DNA of 64,000 bases from Cavia porcellus (GCF_034190915.1 NW_026947506.1:15871501-15935500); one strand, 5' to 3'. Shown: positions 13,181 to 24,003, counted from the stretch's first letter. Program-made: numbers and translations. Notes: generated by a model from the letters alone, not told the origin.

Positions 13181-14560
13181 ATCAAGACCCCACCAGTTTT
13201 TGTAAAACCATGTCAGCCAGTGAATTTAAAGAATCTGAAAGTGATAAGATTACACTGGTTGAGGGTGTAGGATTTTGGGGTCTCCCATGTAAAGAAAAGT
13301 AATGATCTCCTTGGGGTCTCCATAAGGGAGAACACATAAGAACAAGACTGTCACATACATTTGGCAATCTTAAGCTTTGCCAAGTCCTTGGAGGGAACGA
13401 CAGTCCACTTATCTGTAGGTTGATCGCCATCAGATGCCATGACCAGCTTGAAGTGGGAATGATGAATCGAGGCAGGCTTTCCAGTGACTTTGACAGAAGT
13501 TGGAGTGCTGAGGACCACAGTGTAGGGATCTTCCCATTACAGCTCAGGATATTCACAGTGATGCCTATTGATGAGGACTAGTGTCCCAGGTTCTACTGCA
13601 GGGCATTCGTCCTCATAGTGGCCTGCAGGCTGAAGATGTTGTTGTCTGAATAACTGTTGGATGGAAGTCAGAACTGGCTGAACGGCCATGGAACAACTTA
13701 ATAAGATCTTGATTAGCTAAATCAGCTAATTTTTTTCTCAGAAAATTTAGGAATAAGAGGAGGGGGGACTCCCATACAAAGCCTGTGAAGGGGAAACACC
13801 TGCAACATATGGGGCTCATCACCCACACAAAAAAGCAAAAAGAAGTAGACTTAACCAGTTCTCACCAGTTTCCAAGGCCATCTTAGTTATTACGGTTTTT
13901 AAAGTCTTGTTTATTCTTTCTACTTGTCTGAACTTTGAGGCCAGAAAACACACTGGAGTTTCCAATGAATCTGCAAAGCATGGGTTACCTTTTGAGTTAT
14001 CTGGGCTATAAAAACCAGGCCATTGTCAGACCCCATGGATTAGGGGAGGCCAAATCAGGGAAACTGCTGTCAGTGTGGACTCAGATTTAGTAGCCAAAGC
14101 TTCCACCGATCCAGGGAAAATTATCTATCATTACTAATAAGTACTTATTCCCTAGAAGTCCAGGCTTTTATAATTCTCTGAAACCTATTTCCCAATGTTC
14201 TCCAGGCATAGTCCCATGGTAGCCAGTGGTTTCTATTTGTTGCAGTCACTTTGGGTTCACTAATTCACGTTGAGAGCACCTGAGACTCACAGACTGGGTA
14301 TGTTTTGATATTAACTCCCAGGGATTGCTCAAAATTGAGCAGACGGATGCAAATCTTTTCAAATGTAAACAGGCTCTGAAAGAGTAGGTGGGATCAACAG
14401 TCATGTAAGGGATATCTCAATCCTCACTGATTTTGTGGCTACCTTTCAGAAGGTGGTGTCTACCAAATTATTTCCTCATATAACAAGGTCATTTCCTGCC
14501 GATGGGCTCTATAATGGATAATAGGCACCTTCCTTGGCATCAAGATGGAATCCCACAAGT
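13181..14560 (-). pseudogene. ERV pol: integrase region, disrupted
   Basis: On minus, a PGEHWE-like segment (about 14,200) starts the integrase core, and a GSDNG motif (about 14,019-14,035) marks the catalytic core, both typical of gammaretroviral integrase. Numerous in-frame stops separate the motifs. Longer residual frames are 13,182-13,556 and 13,613-13,828. Non-functional. Confidence 0.7.
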
Positions 14561-15428
14561 CCAAATATTTGGGAGCATTTTTAGTCTTGTGGTCCCCAGA
14601 AGTCAATAATCCCCATTCCTGGTAAATAGTCCCATGAACGTGAGCTGTAGCAAATGCATATCTGCTATCGGGATAGATATTTCTATCTTTACCTTCTAAC
14701 AGCTTGAGGGCCTCAGTAAGGGCAATGAGTTCAGTTTACTTGCTAATGTCCCTGGCTCCATGGTTTGTTCCCATAGAATCTGAAGGTCTGTGGTGATGGC
14801 AGCTTCCACGACCTGCTTATCTTGATAGATGTCACTGCTTCCATTAGTGAAATATGATGGAACCCGGATAGTGGCTCATCTGTCAAGTCTGGTCCCCAGT
14901 ATAGTCATGGCAGGGCAAGGAGGGTTCATCATTAGGCAGAAGAGTAGCATGGTTTAAAGTTACTGTCCCCTTAAAACTGATTGTAGTCGGATCCAGAAGT
15001 AATGCTTGATAATGCATGACTTGCGAGTTGGGCAATCATCAGTCTCATGAAGCCTTGATGAGAGTCTCCAGTGAATGGGAAGGGACAATTAAGAGTTTCT
15101 GTCTAAAAGTCAATTTTTGAGCTTCCACTTCCAAGAGGACCACTGGGGAAAGATCCCTCAGAAAAGGTGGCCATGTGTCTACCACAAAATTACGTCTCTT
15201 GGAAAGGTAGGTAGCAGGCCTCTGCCAGGGTCTCAAACTCTGGGTCAGTCCTATGACTCCTAGAAATTCTTGCTGTTGCTTTTTAGTCACAGAAACTGGA
15301 ATCTGTTGGCTGGCTTGCACCCACTTGGAGGAAAGAGTCCATTTTCCTTCCTGGATTTGGTTACTTAGGTAGGTCACATATTTTTGGCTTATTTGGACCT
15401 TTTGCAGAGACCCTATAGTGCAGCACAT
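14561..15428 (-). pseudogene. ERV pol: RT connection and RNase H, disrupted
   Basis: The minus frame 15,045-15,428 has the REFLG-like segment (here QEFLG) and QIS.KYVTYL-type sequence seen at the end of gammaretroviral RT. Further on, a DSRYAFA motif (about 14,647-14,669) identifies RNase H. Stops interrupt the frame. The early RT catalytic part is missing because only about 150 bases separate this piece from the gag piece. Confidence 0.72.
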
Positions 15429-15583
15429 CTAAAGCCCACAGAAGATCTTCAGACAGTCTTTTCATCAATGCCCCTTCTCTTAGAAATAAGCACATTGACT
15501 TTATCTAAGGACATATGAGACTTCGCATCAGACTAGGTGAATTTTTCAACTAGCATTTCCAGAACCTTTTTCTACTTCTGGTG

Positions 15584-15900
15584 CTAAGGGTCCTCCTGGT
15601 GGTCAAATACCTTTTGGGCAATCTCTAATAACTGACTGAGGGACATTTCCTCAAAACCTTCAAATTTTTGCAATTTTTGCTTAATATCAGGGGCTGTTTG
15701 GGTTACAAAGGCAGTATTAATGGCTCTTGCATTTTTAGGTGCTACCGGTGTATAAATGTGATAGGCCTTTTGCAATCTTTTCAGAAAACCCTGAGGGAGA
15801 CTCATTAGCCAATTGTCTCACTTCTTCTACCTTGGGAAAATTGGTGGGTTTTCTTCAGTGCCCATCATGGCTACCTAGATGGTGATACCGAGGGAGAACC
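15584..15900 (-). pseudogene. ERV gag: capsid fragment
   Basis: The minus frame 15,584-15,805 resembles the C-terminal part of gammaretroviral capsid (an FLKRLQKAY-type segment, then TAPDIKQKL). It ends at a stop. Protease and nucleocapsid do not follow, which indicates an internal deletion joining gag to late pol. Confidence 0.65.
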
Positions 15901-16589
15901 TCCTTACCGCTGGTTGTCCAATTGGGGTGGGACAAATGGAAAACACAGTTTTGGCATTTTGGATCAGAGGACAGGTTTCATCTGGATGGCACATTGCTTT
16001 TTGTCCCAGGGTGCCATGTGGCAGGCCATTGTTCTACTGAAATTATATACTTAATAAAAGAGCTTTTTCATAGGTAACAAAATTTATCTGTACCATATAG
16101 TCTCCCAGATGTGCATAGCACATCTAAGAACTTGCATTTTACCTTTGTAATCACCAATCAAATTAGGCACAATAGTTATTCTTATTCCTTTTAAATTTAG
16201 ATAAGATTGTTCCTGCACAATACCAAGTCTTCCTTTAGGTGGGGGAACCCAAATTCCTGTGCCAGAAAGCATTTCTTCTTTTACATTCTGGCAAAGCCAG
16301 GCATTTTTACTTTAAGACAAAACCATTTCCTTTATCCCCCTTTTTTCTTTTTCTTTTTTTTTTTTTTAGCTTACCACCAGTCAATTACCTCCTCTCTGGC
16401 TTTTTAGACAATATTAAAACCTTTAACAAAATCATTGAATTGACATTCATTTAGTAGTCTCAAACATATTTAATCATTTCATGTTGTTTCATTACATTAA
16501 AATGCTACACTTTAAAAACTTTAACTTTCTTAACTGGTTCAATTACAGTATGACCTGGTTTCCCTTGGTAAATTTAATATGATTCTTAA

Positions 16590-16590
<1 letters not shown>

Positions 16591-16670
<80 letters not shown>
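16591..16670. repeat. (TA)n microsatellite
   Basis: About 80 bases of alternating TA broken once by acatacatac, inside the ERV leader or gag region. Confidence 0.9.
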
Positions 16671-16676
<6 letters not shown>

Positions 16677-17034
16677 AACCAGAAATAAAAATACTTTTAA
16701 AAGCATGTCGAGCTTGTAAGTAATCAACTGAGGACTAAAACACTAAACAAGGCATCACAAAAACAAGACCAACATTAAAGACACAAATGAAGATTTTTCT
16801 GTCCACAGTTTGGTGATCTAAAGGAAATAATTTTCATTATGAACCTTGAGTCCAATGAGCACATGGATCCTGCAACAAAAATGATCAATGAGTCCCTAAA
16901 AGTTAGTAACAAATTCGCCAAGTTCAAATGGGAAAAAAAAAAAAGAATTCCAAAGTTAGTAATAGATTCAAATTGGTGGTCAACTCCAAAGTAAAAAACA
17001 CTGAACATAAAGGCAAATGAGCAAGAAGCTCTAA

Positions 17035-17290
17035 ATCACAAATCGGTGAGCAACCCCAAGCCACAAAAAGGCCCCAAAGCACAAATGGGCAAGAAGCCAC
17101 AAAGCACAAACAGGCCCCAAAGCACAAACAGGCCCCAAAGCAAAAACGGGCCCCAAAGCACAGACGGGCAAGATCCCAAATCACAAACGGGTAACAAGCC
17201 AAAAACACAGACTGGCCAACAGCCCTAATCACACACAGGCAAAAAGGCCCAAGTTATACATGGGCAAAAGCGCTAAATTACAAATATGCA
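17035..17290. repeat. Minisatellite, period about 17-18 bases
   Basis: Tandem degenerate copies of ccccaaagcacaaacagg, about a dozen or more, lie between the ERV 5' LTR/PBS and the gag remnant. On the minus strand the repeat reads as CFGA-type peptide repeats, but there is no supported gene. Confidence 0.85.
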
Positions 17291-17430
17291 AAAAGCCCCT
17301 GGAAGGTATCCCATTCCATCTGAAGTTACAAGTGTGTGCACCCAAATGACAAACAGGCTAAAAGATCCAAATACTTACAGATGTTTAGATGATTGATTGG
17401 TGAAATATAATTTGGTGAGGGTCCCCTATT

Positions 17431-17448
17431 ATCCCTGATGAGCCCCCA
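17431..17448 (-). promoter_or_regulatory. ERV primer-binding site, tRNA-Pro type
   Basis: The minus strand reads tgggggctcatcagggat directly inside the 5' LTR after a TT spacer. It differs at two positions from the proline-tRNA site used by murine gammaretroviruses, supporting class I assignment. Confidence 0.85.
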
Positions 17449-17450
17449 AA

Positions 17451-18410
17451 TGTTGTAACCCCAAAACAAGCCCCAAAATATGTTGTCCAAACATGGAACA
17501 AGACATGATTTGTGAAGAAAAAGGAGCACTGTTTATTTAACCTGGCATAGTGACACAGTGCAAAGCTGTGTAACCTGCTTAAAACATTTTACAGACTTTT
17601 ATAGAAAGTTCAGTTAAGGCTTTTGTTTTCTTTTGCTTGAGGACAGAGAAGTTTCATAGGAATTTACATGTGGGAAGCCCTGAAATTGACAGCCACCTTA
17701 CCATCTTCATGCTGTACCAACTTAATGCCCTCTAGGAGTTAGGTTTGGTAATTAAGCAGCATCTTGCATAACTTGTTTAGCCTGCCCCATTATTCAGGGA
17801 CTATGCATATTGAGCCCGCATGTGGGAAATTCCAACTGACCTAAGAATCTCCATTTGCCACTGTTGCTAAGTTACCTTCTGATGTCTCAGCACCCAAAAT
17901 CCCTCCTCCCCAATATCCTATATATTTGCTACTCCTTCCATGAATAACCGAGACTTGATTGGAATTCATCTTGTCTCTGGCTCTTTGTGTCTCTTGCTCC
18001 CTTTTCATCCCCACTCCCCTTCTAGGGCCTCCGTGGATTTACTCACAGGCCTGGTCATTTACAATTCATTGTCAGCTAATTTTAACACATAATTTTAGAT
18101 TACATCTCTGCTTTGCAGAAGGGAAAAATGGTTAACATATCAATCAGGTTAGATTCCCAGGAACTTACAATCCTTTGCAGAGAGGAGCAATGGCTAACAT
18201 ACCAGTTAAGTCACCCACAATGATGGTGCATTCAGAACAGTATGATGGCACTACAGATATTTTATAACAATGTGGTCGGTGCCCCAGGGAGTACGGTTGT
18301 AGAAAATGGTTATTTCTGCAAAGGGAATTAATAAGTAATTTTGTCATATAACTTGGGCATTGGAAAACACAACACAAATATAATGAAGCTCTTTTTGCTA
18401 GTATACAGCA
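17451..18410 (-). repeat. ERV 5' LTR, interrupted by a nested solo LTR
   Basis: Partner of 12,161-12,791. Its own sequence is about 565 bases once the nested insertion (389 bases plus a 6-base duplication) is removed. A TTTATT at 17,532-17,537 gives AATAAA on the minus strand; the matching stretch is deleted in the other LTR. Confidence 0.85.
17669..18057 (+). mobile_element. Nested solo LTR (ERVK-like, 389 bp)
   Basis: It begins tgtgggaagc, ends ggcctggtca, and is flanked by a perfect 6-base duplication tttaca (17,663-17,668 and 18,058-18,063). A 6-base duplication is typical of class II (ERVK/IAP-type) elements. It contains a plus-strand AATAA-containing run (about 17,942) followed by a ctctttgtgtctcttgctcc segment, fitting a plus-oriented R/U5. 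The intact site is seen in the other ERV LTR (ggaatatacaatc). Confidence 0.85.
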
Positions 18411-18995
18411 TATAATAATCAATTGTAAAATGCTGTGAACAAGTTAGCAGTTATCTGTGTCTTGAAGAGATGGAATGAGTGATTTCCAGTAAAACAACGG
18501 TGATGGCTTAGAATATTGGACTCAGAATGACCACAATGACTAAGCACTTTGACATTCAGTTGGAAAGCAGAACTGGATCATGAGGCTGTATAACACTTCT
18601 GAGTATGGTAGAAAACTGGAGCACAAATCTGAGTTTGTGAAAGCAGACAAAAGAAAAGCTTTGGAAGAAATCAAGTGATATTTATCCCTGAAGTGGTAGG
18701 CTTTCTTCTTTTCTTCTTCCTTTCCTTCCTTCCTTCCTTTTTTGCTTCCTCCCTTCCTTCCTTTTTTCCTGCCTCCCTCCCTCCATTCCTTCCTTCCCTC
18801 TATCCTTTAATGCTTTTGGTTTTTTGATTCAGGTTAGTATGTAATGCCAAATGCCTTGAAATTGCAATGATTTTCCAGCCTCATCCTCCTGAGTGCTGGG
18901 ATTACTGATGTGTGCTAAAACATCCTGCAATTCAGGATTATTTTTTTGTATTTTAAAGGGGATAAAATTAAACACAGCAAAACAGAACAAAATAA
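18411..18995. repeat. Innermost left arm of the inversion axis
   Basis: It pairs in inverted orientation with about 19,372-19,920. It includes a (CTTCC)n-type tract (18,700-18,805) and a small SINE-like segment (cctgagtgctgggattact). From 18,604 rightwards it is also directly homologous to 35,581 and 54,404, so the tandem units start inside this arm. Confidence 0.85.
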
Positions 18996-19371
18996 GACAT
19001 AAGAAAGCAATGTAAGAGATATAAATTTCAAAGCTAGATGAACTCAGATCGTCACTATCTATCATATTGTCTCTTGTTTTCTTCCAAATAATTGTCCATG
19101 CCTTGGCATACAGAGAAGTCATTAAAAAAACATATAAAACTGATCTGAACAGAATGAGAGAGGCATTTTAGATCTTCAGTACCAGACAACAAGGAAGTCA
19201 CTAATGGCTGTCCAAGAGTCTCTAGTTCACTTCAAAAAAGTTGTCCATACTTTCAGGTATATTGAAGCTAAGTTAAAACAAACAGGCTAAAATAACACCA
19301 TTATTTAGAACAAAGCAAAACATGGATAAAAGTATTGGCCTTCAAAGAAATAATAGAAGGAAATCTCCTCT
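18996..19371. other. Spacer at the inversion axis
   Basis: About 376 bases between the two inner arms. It is not itself palindromic and has no gene. Directly repeated copies lie at about 35,990-36,345 and 54,885-55,255. Confidence 0.75.
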
Positions 19372-19559
19372 TATGCTCTACTTTGTTCTGTTTTGTTGTG
19401 TTTAATTTTATCCCCTTAAATTTACAAAAACAAGAATCCTGAGTTGCAGGATGTGGTAGCACACATCTATACTGCCAGCACTCAGTAGGCTGAGGCTGAA
19501 AAATCAGTGCAATTTCAAGGATATTTGGCATTACATAATAACCTGGATCAAAAACCAAA

Positions 19560-19645
19560 AGAATGCAAAGAAAGAAAGAAGGGATGAATAAAGGAAGGAT
19601 GGAAGTAAGAAGCAAAGGGAAGAAGAAGAAGAAAGAAAGAAAGAC
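19560..19645. repeat. GAAG/GGAA-rich simple repeat
   Basis: Inverted partner of the CTTCC-rich tract at 18,700. Equivalents lie at about 36,545-36,630 and 55,441-55,530. Confidence 0.7.
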
Positions 19646-20114
19646 TACCACTTCACAGACAGGTGTCACTTGCTTCATTAACAAGCTTCTCTTTTGTCTG
19701 ATTTCACATATTCAGATTTGTGTTCCAGTTTTTTACAGGACTCAGAACTTTTATAGACCCTCATGATCTAGTTCTGCTTTTGAACTAAATAGCAAAATGC
19801 TTAGTCACTGGGGACACTGAGTCCATAATTTTTAGCTACCACTTTTCTTTTCCTGGGACACATTCACTCCATCACTTAAAGACATGGGAAACTTGCTAAC
19901 TTATTCACATCTTTTTATAATTGATTAATATCTTAATCATTGCTTTCAAAGTTTAAAGTCTAATATTTATGTAACACAGATATGGAAATTTGTCCACATC
20001 TTATTACTTACATTGGAAACTGGATGCTATTTATCTCTTTTTCTTTAAGTGTTTGGAGTAAATGTCCAACCAGTAATTTATATTTGGTTATTAAATAGAA
20101 TAGTATGAGGTGTA

Positions 20115-20456
20115 TGTCTTAGTTACTTTTGACTTGTTGCTGAGACAAAATACCTGAAGCTAAGCTGGGAAAGGAAAGGTTTATTTCTTACAGTTTTTGG
20201 AGGTTTCAGTCTACACTCAGTTGGCTCCAATTCAGGTGGGCATGGCTGAGGCACAATCCATCATGGCTGCAGTCATAAAATAGGAAACAGGAAAAAGCAA
20301 GTCCTACCTTTTTCGTGCCATTACATCACATCCTGGCTCCACCCCTTTGTTGGTGGAGCACTGACACTATCAATCCAATCACTGTCTAAATGAACCAATC
20401 ACAAATACACAATGCAAACTCATGAGGCCTGGGGGACACAGACATAAATCATGACA
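20115..20456 (-). mobile_element. MaLR-type solo LTR (342 bp)
   Basis: The plus strand begins tgtcttagttac and ends catgaca, flanked by a perfect 5-base duplication gtgta (20,110-20,114 and 20,457-20,461). Read on minus it starts tgtcatg, has the tgtgtcccccaggcctcatg run and ends ctaagaca, as MaLR LTRs do. At the same site units 2 and 3 hold a full LTR-internal-LTR element, and the left arm has an empty site. Confidence 0.9.
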
Positions 20457-20461
20457 GTGTA

Positions 20462-22611
20462 GAAACTGCTTACCAACACTAATATCTATTCTTCTTTTGG
20501 TTTTCTAGTGTTTAGCTGAGCACATTTTGACCAGATAAATCATATTACCTAACTTTTTGTCCAGTGAGTGTGATGATGAGATTAGGTTCTATTTGGAAGT
20601 GTGCAAATGAAAGAGATCCACAAAATTTCTAGGGGCTTTCTTACAGACAAGAGTATTTCCTCACTATTCATTTTTACTGTGGTTTTCAAACACAAGAAGT
20701 CATCTCAGGGACATTTATCTTTTCTCTACCCTATATTTGGAATCAGACATTTCTTCAAAGAATCCTGGTATTTCTGTGTGTTTTGTGCTTATATAAAAGG
20801 CTTTATGAAGCAGTGTAGTTTCCGAAGTAATTTACTTAGCTCACTGCTTTTGAGATTTAAGAGAATGTTTCAGGCATCTATTTGTCTCAGGTGATAATCT
20901 AGGGATGGATGGTATAACAGTAGGTATTGCTACTGAATTATTCATGGCATGAATTAATCTCTACTGTGATGACTCATTCTTTTGGAGATTAATTAATTCC
21001 CATGAAATGTGACCCATATGTGAGTTGCAACTTTCAATTTTCCTAGGATACAAATGGTGTGAGCATGGGGAAAAAGGACAAGAGGCAGAGTACAGAATGG
21101 TGAGACCATTTGCAGACCTCTTTGTTAATGGAAATTACAACAAAGCAGGAGCAGAGAGACAAAGAGCAGGAGGAAGCCACATTCCATTGGATGTAGCACT
21201 GGGAGATTCAGTATCATGTGCAACCTCTCCATCTAAGAACTTATCCATATAACTTGTCTCAGGCTCACAGTGATCTTCAGATTAGAGCAGTAATCCCTGT
21301 GACTTGACTCAGGAAGACCCTGTTCTTCTTACTAGCCCTGCTATGGCCATATATGTGATCCATTTTCAGCTTCAGCTACTCCCCTGAGTGAGCCAGACTT
21401 TCTCTACCCCTGATTGTAGTGCTCTAAAACCCTATTTAACTTGTAGTAGGTTCTAACTCTTAAGGCTTCATTACTTTATCACTGCTACAACTATGAACCC
21501 AGTTCCCAGAAAATGAAATTTAAGAGTTCAAATCAGCACAAGACTTTGCTCAGTAGCCTAAGCTCCTACTTCACAAGCATGTAGTCATGAATTTGATCTC
21601 TAGTACCAAAAAAGGAGTTCAAGCCATACCAAAACCACGGCAATGTGCAATAATTCAGGCAGCTGTGCAAACTACTGAGCCCCTGGTCAGCATTTCCATT
21701 GTTGAGACAAATATACTTGTCACACATAACAAAGCAGGAGAGGTGGAGTTTGATTTGTATCCTCAGAGTTTAGATGGCTCCAGGCAGAAACTTCATGAAA
21801 GAACTTCCTAGTAGAGCAAATTTGTTGTTTTCATGGCAAGAAGGAAAGGATCAAAGAGAAAGAGCAGCGAGAGATTCTCCCCCACCCCAGGCACAGCCAC
21901 CGCAACTCAGCTCCAGCGGGCCCCAACTCTTAACAGCACATTCAACTATGAACATTCATGGAAAAATCCACTTAGGAGTATAGTTCCCAAATCAGGAGAC
22001 TCTTAATCTCATCAAATTGATGATTTGGATTAACTGGCACAGAGTCATGTGACCAGTCACTCCAAAGGTACTTGAAGGGGCAGTGGCAGATAAAATTGCT
22101 GTGTGGAGATTTTTGGTTTTAGAACTTCAATTTAGCTGGGCTGAAGTAATCTCAGACACCTGGTCGTGAAATAGGTTTACTAAAATATTTGATAAATCCT
22201 AGGCAAGTTAGCAAATTAGTGAGGTCTTTTTTCAAACAAAACAATCTAAATTGGTATGATAATCCAAGATATAGTCCCCAACACCATACCTTAAAATAAA
22301 GCCCCCTGTAAAAATGGTATTTTAAAGTCCTTAGAAATTGATTAATTTTTTGGATATTCAGGTTGTTATTGTGCTATTTTCAACATTGTGCTCAGAGCTT
22401 TTGTCTCTGATACACTAATTCACATTTTGGCTATATTTTATTAAAAATATACTTTTTTGCCATGTGTGTAACTTTGTTGTGCCTCCAATATGCAGTGACT
22501 TATTTCTATGTTGTACTCTTATTTATCATCATAATACCACTGCATTACATTGAAGTGTATGAACTGCTTGCTTTACCGTGTTCATGGGACATGAATTGTG
22601 TGTTTGCATAT
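20462..22611. other. Noncoding upstream region, unit 1
   Basis: No gene recognised. Counterparts lie at 39,280-41,448, 58,181-60,347 and, inverted, 9,760-11,985. Small frames such as 21,025-21,252 persist in all copies but have no domain. Unit 1 shares many variants here with the left arm rather than with units 2 and 3. Confidence 0.7.

Positions 22612-22655
<44 letters not shown>
22612..22655. repeat. (TG)n microsatellite
   Basis: About 22 TG dinucleotides. Copies at 41,449-41,509 and 60,348-60,396 are interrupted by tatgtg steps. Confidence 0.95.
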
Positions 22656-22659
<4 letters not shown>

Positions 22660-22831
22660 GGATCTCAAATCTTCACACATGTGCAAGAATGTAACCTACA
22701 ATTGATATTCTCCACACACAATCCATGAGATAATTATATCTCTAGTAGAGGCAAAGTGGAACAAGAGTAGCTTGACACATCCTCAAATAAACACTTTGGT
22801 TGTTTTCATAGCATTTTTTCTTCTTCTTCTT

Positions 22832-23005
22832 CTTTTTTTTTTTTTTTTTTTTTGTCTTTTGTTGAGACAGTGTCTTGCTATGCGGTTCAGGCTGGACTTG
22901 AACTCACTTTGCAGCCTAGGCTGGGCTCCAATTTATAACAATCCTCCAACATCAGCCTGAGTAATCCCGAGCGCTGGGATTACAGGTGTGAGCCACCACA
23001 CCCGA
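22832..23005 (-). repeat. 7SL-derived SINE with poly-T (minus orientation)
   Basis: Poly-T, then gagacagtgtcttgctatg, and ctgggattacaggtgtgagc near the end. It is the inverted partner of 9,403-9,565. Confidence 0.88.
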
Positions 23006-23392
23006 TTTATACCATTTCTTCTTTATTTAGGACTGAAATTTTAGAATCACTAGCACTTTCTGTTCTTGACCAACTCAAGTAGGATTGTACTTCTACAGAA
23101 GTTTCTCCTAAACTGGTATTTCTTCCTATAAGCATGTTTTGTTCACCATAATTGAGTGTTCATAGGGTTCAGACTATTCAATTCCTTCTACTCTTACTTG
23201 AAACTTCAAACCACAAAGCTTCCTGCAGTGTTGCCTTATATTCTCACATTTCCATTTGTAGAATTTCTGCATTTTTGTGATGATATGGGAGTTTAATTCC
23301 TCTCAAGTCTATCAGAAATCTTTCTGTATTTCTTTCACTCCTTCATGCATGGTTTGATTACTGTTGATTCTTTATATGTCCTTGTGAGAAAT

Positions 23393-23491
23393 GATCTAGC
23401 TATATAGTTCTCACTGATCTTAAATTAGCAAGGATTCTCCAACCTCAACCTCTGGAGTGCTGGGATTAGGGGAGTGTACCACTCAACCTAG
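23393..23491 (-). repeat. Degraded SINE relic, unit 1
   Basis: Carries tctggagtgctgggattagg and an eroded 5' half. Partner of 8,927-9,045. Confidence 0.5.
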
Positions 23492-23756
23492 CTGCTGTTG
23501 ATTCATGAACACTCAAATTTGAGAAACCTGCCTTACTGCTTTAGAAATTAGGCAATAGAATAAAAAGACACAGTGGCCTTGTTTACAGTCCCAGAACACA
23601 ACAGTCTCAGGCAGTAGGATGATGGAAACTAAGGCTTGCTTGGACTACAAGCAAGACACTCTTTCAAATTTCAAACAAAGAAATAAATGACAAATACTAA
23701 AGAAATTCAAAAGTAGCAAAAAGTAATCTTTTTCTTTAATGAGTCAAAATACTGGT

Positions 23757-23856
23757 GGTGTAAGTATTAACTTAATCTGTTAATTTGAGTAAGCATGCCT
23801 AACTCCATGGGATTAGACCCACCCTAGGGTGGATACTCCCCTAAGTGGTATAAAAG
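23757..23856 (+). promoter_or_regulatory. Distal promoter-like block with TATA box, unit 1
   Basis: TATAAAAG at 23,849-23,856 follows a conserved block with gcatgcctaactccatggg and accctagggtgg. The same block, TATA included, occurs in every unit and, diverged, in the left arm. It is duplicated (and partly inverted) about 1.6 kb downstream, just ahead of the coding exon. It is the best candidate promoter for the gene at 26,024; activity is inferred. Confidence 0.55.
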
Positions 23857-23877
23857 GGAAGCCAAGAATGAAGAGTT

Positions 23878-24003
23878 ACATCTTTTCCAGAAGAAATAAC
23901 ACCTTTCTCAACTCAGATCCAAGCCTTCAACAGGATTCTCTGTGTCTTCAGCCTGACAACAGACTTTTTGTGTCTCCCATATGTGACTCTGCATGCAGTT
24001 TTG
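23878..24003 (+). other. Candidate noncoding exon 1 with splice donor, unit 1
   Basis: It begins about 25-30 bases past the TATA box and ends at a strong donor, ttttg|gtaagt (GT at 24,004-24,005). The donor is kept in units 2 and 3 and as GTAAGT in the left arm. No convincing start codon precedes the donor, so it would be 5' untranslated. The start is approximate. Confidence 0.45.

Larger units (their letters stand above)
15901..17430. other. ERV leader and 5' gag region, decayed, with low-complexity DNA
   Basis: No continuous frame is identifiable. It holds a T-rich run (16,346-16,368), a long (TA)n tract (about 16,591-16,670) and a minisatellite (17,035-17,290). Part may be a later insertion, but I see no clear boundaries. 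Confidence 0.5.
12161..18410 (-). mobile_element. Class I (gammaretrovirus-like) endogenous retrovirus, defective
   Basis: A minus-strand provirus with two related LTRs (12,161-12,791 and 17,451-18,410). Next to the 5' LTR is a primer-binding site resembling tRNA-Pro (17,431-17,448), with a purine-rich tract ending in gtgggg before the 3' LTR. Read on minus, the order is LTR, leader with a minisatellite, a capsid-like gag piece, the later part of pol (RT connection, RNase H, integrase), a short 3' remnant and LTR. Protease, early RT and nearly all of env are not found. Frames are broken by many stops. The flanks gataa / tataa look like an imperfect 5-base target duplication: the unit copies read gataataatc (on the reverse strand) without the element. 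It is absent from units 1-3. Confidence 0.9.
1395..18995 (-). repeat. Left (inverted) arm of a large inverted segmental duplication
   Basis: Read on the minus strand, this stretch follows the same order as about 19,372-31,340: SINE, microsatellite, promoter block, TDPOZ gene and 3' flank. Collinear landmarks are 11,124-11,384 with 21,025-21,252, 9,655-9,903 with 22,462-22,728, 8,282-8,584 with 23,829-24,035, and 5,478-6,563 with 26,024-27,112. The ERV at 12,161-18,410 interrupts it, and the arm resumes at 18,411. By eye, similarity to the right arm ranges from about 84% (promoter and gene) to about 98% (around 11.2 kb). The ERV and several right-arm insertions are not shared. Confidence 0.9.

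Noticed and set aside
17046..17228. Minisatellite considered as a CRISPR array.
   Set aside because: Repeats are contiguous and degenerate with no unique spacers, and the genome is mammalian.
22462..22728. 88-codon frame with a Cys-Val run.
   Set aside because: The run is the (TG)n microsatellite, and the frame is not kept at that length in the other copies.
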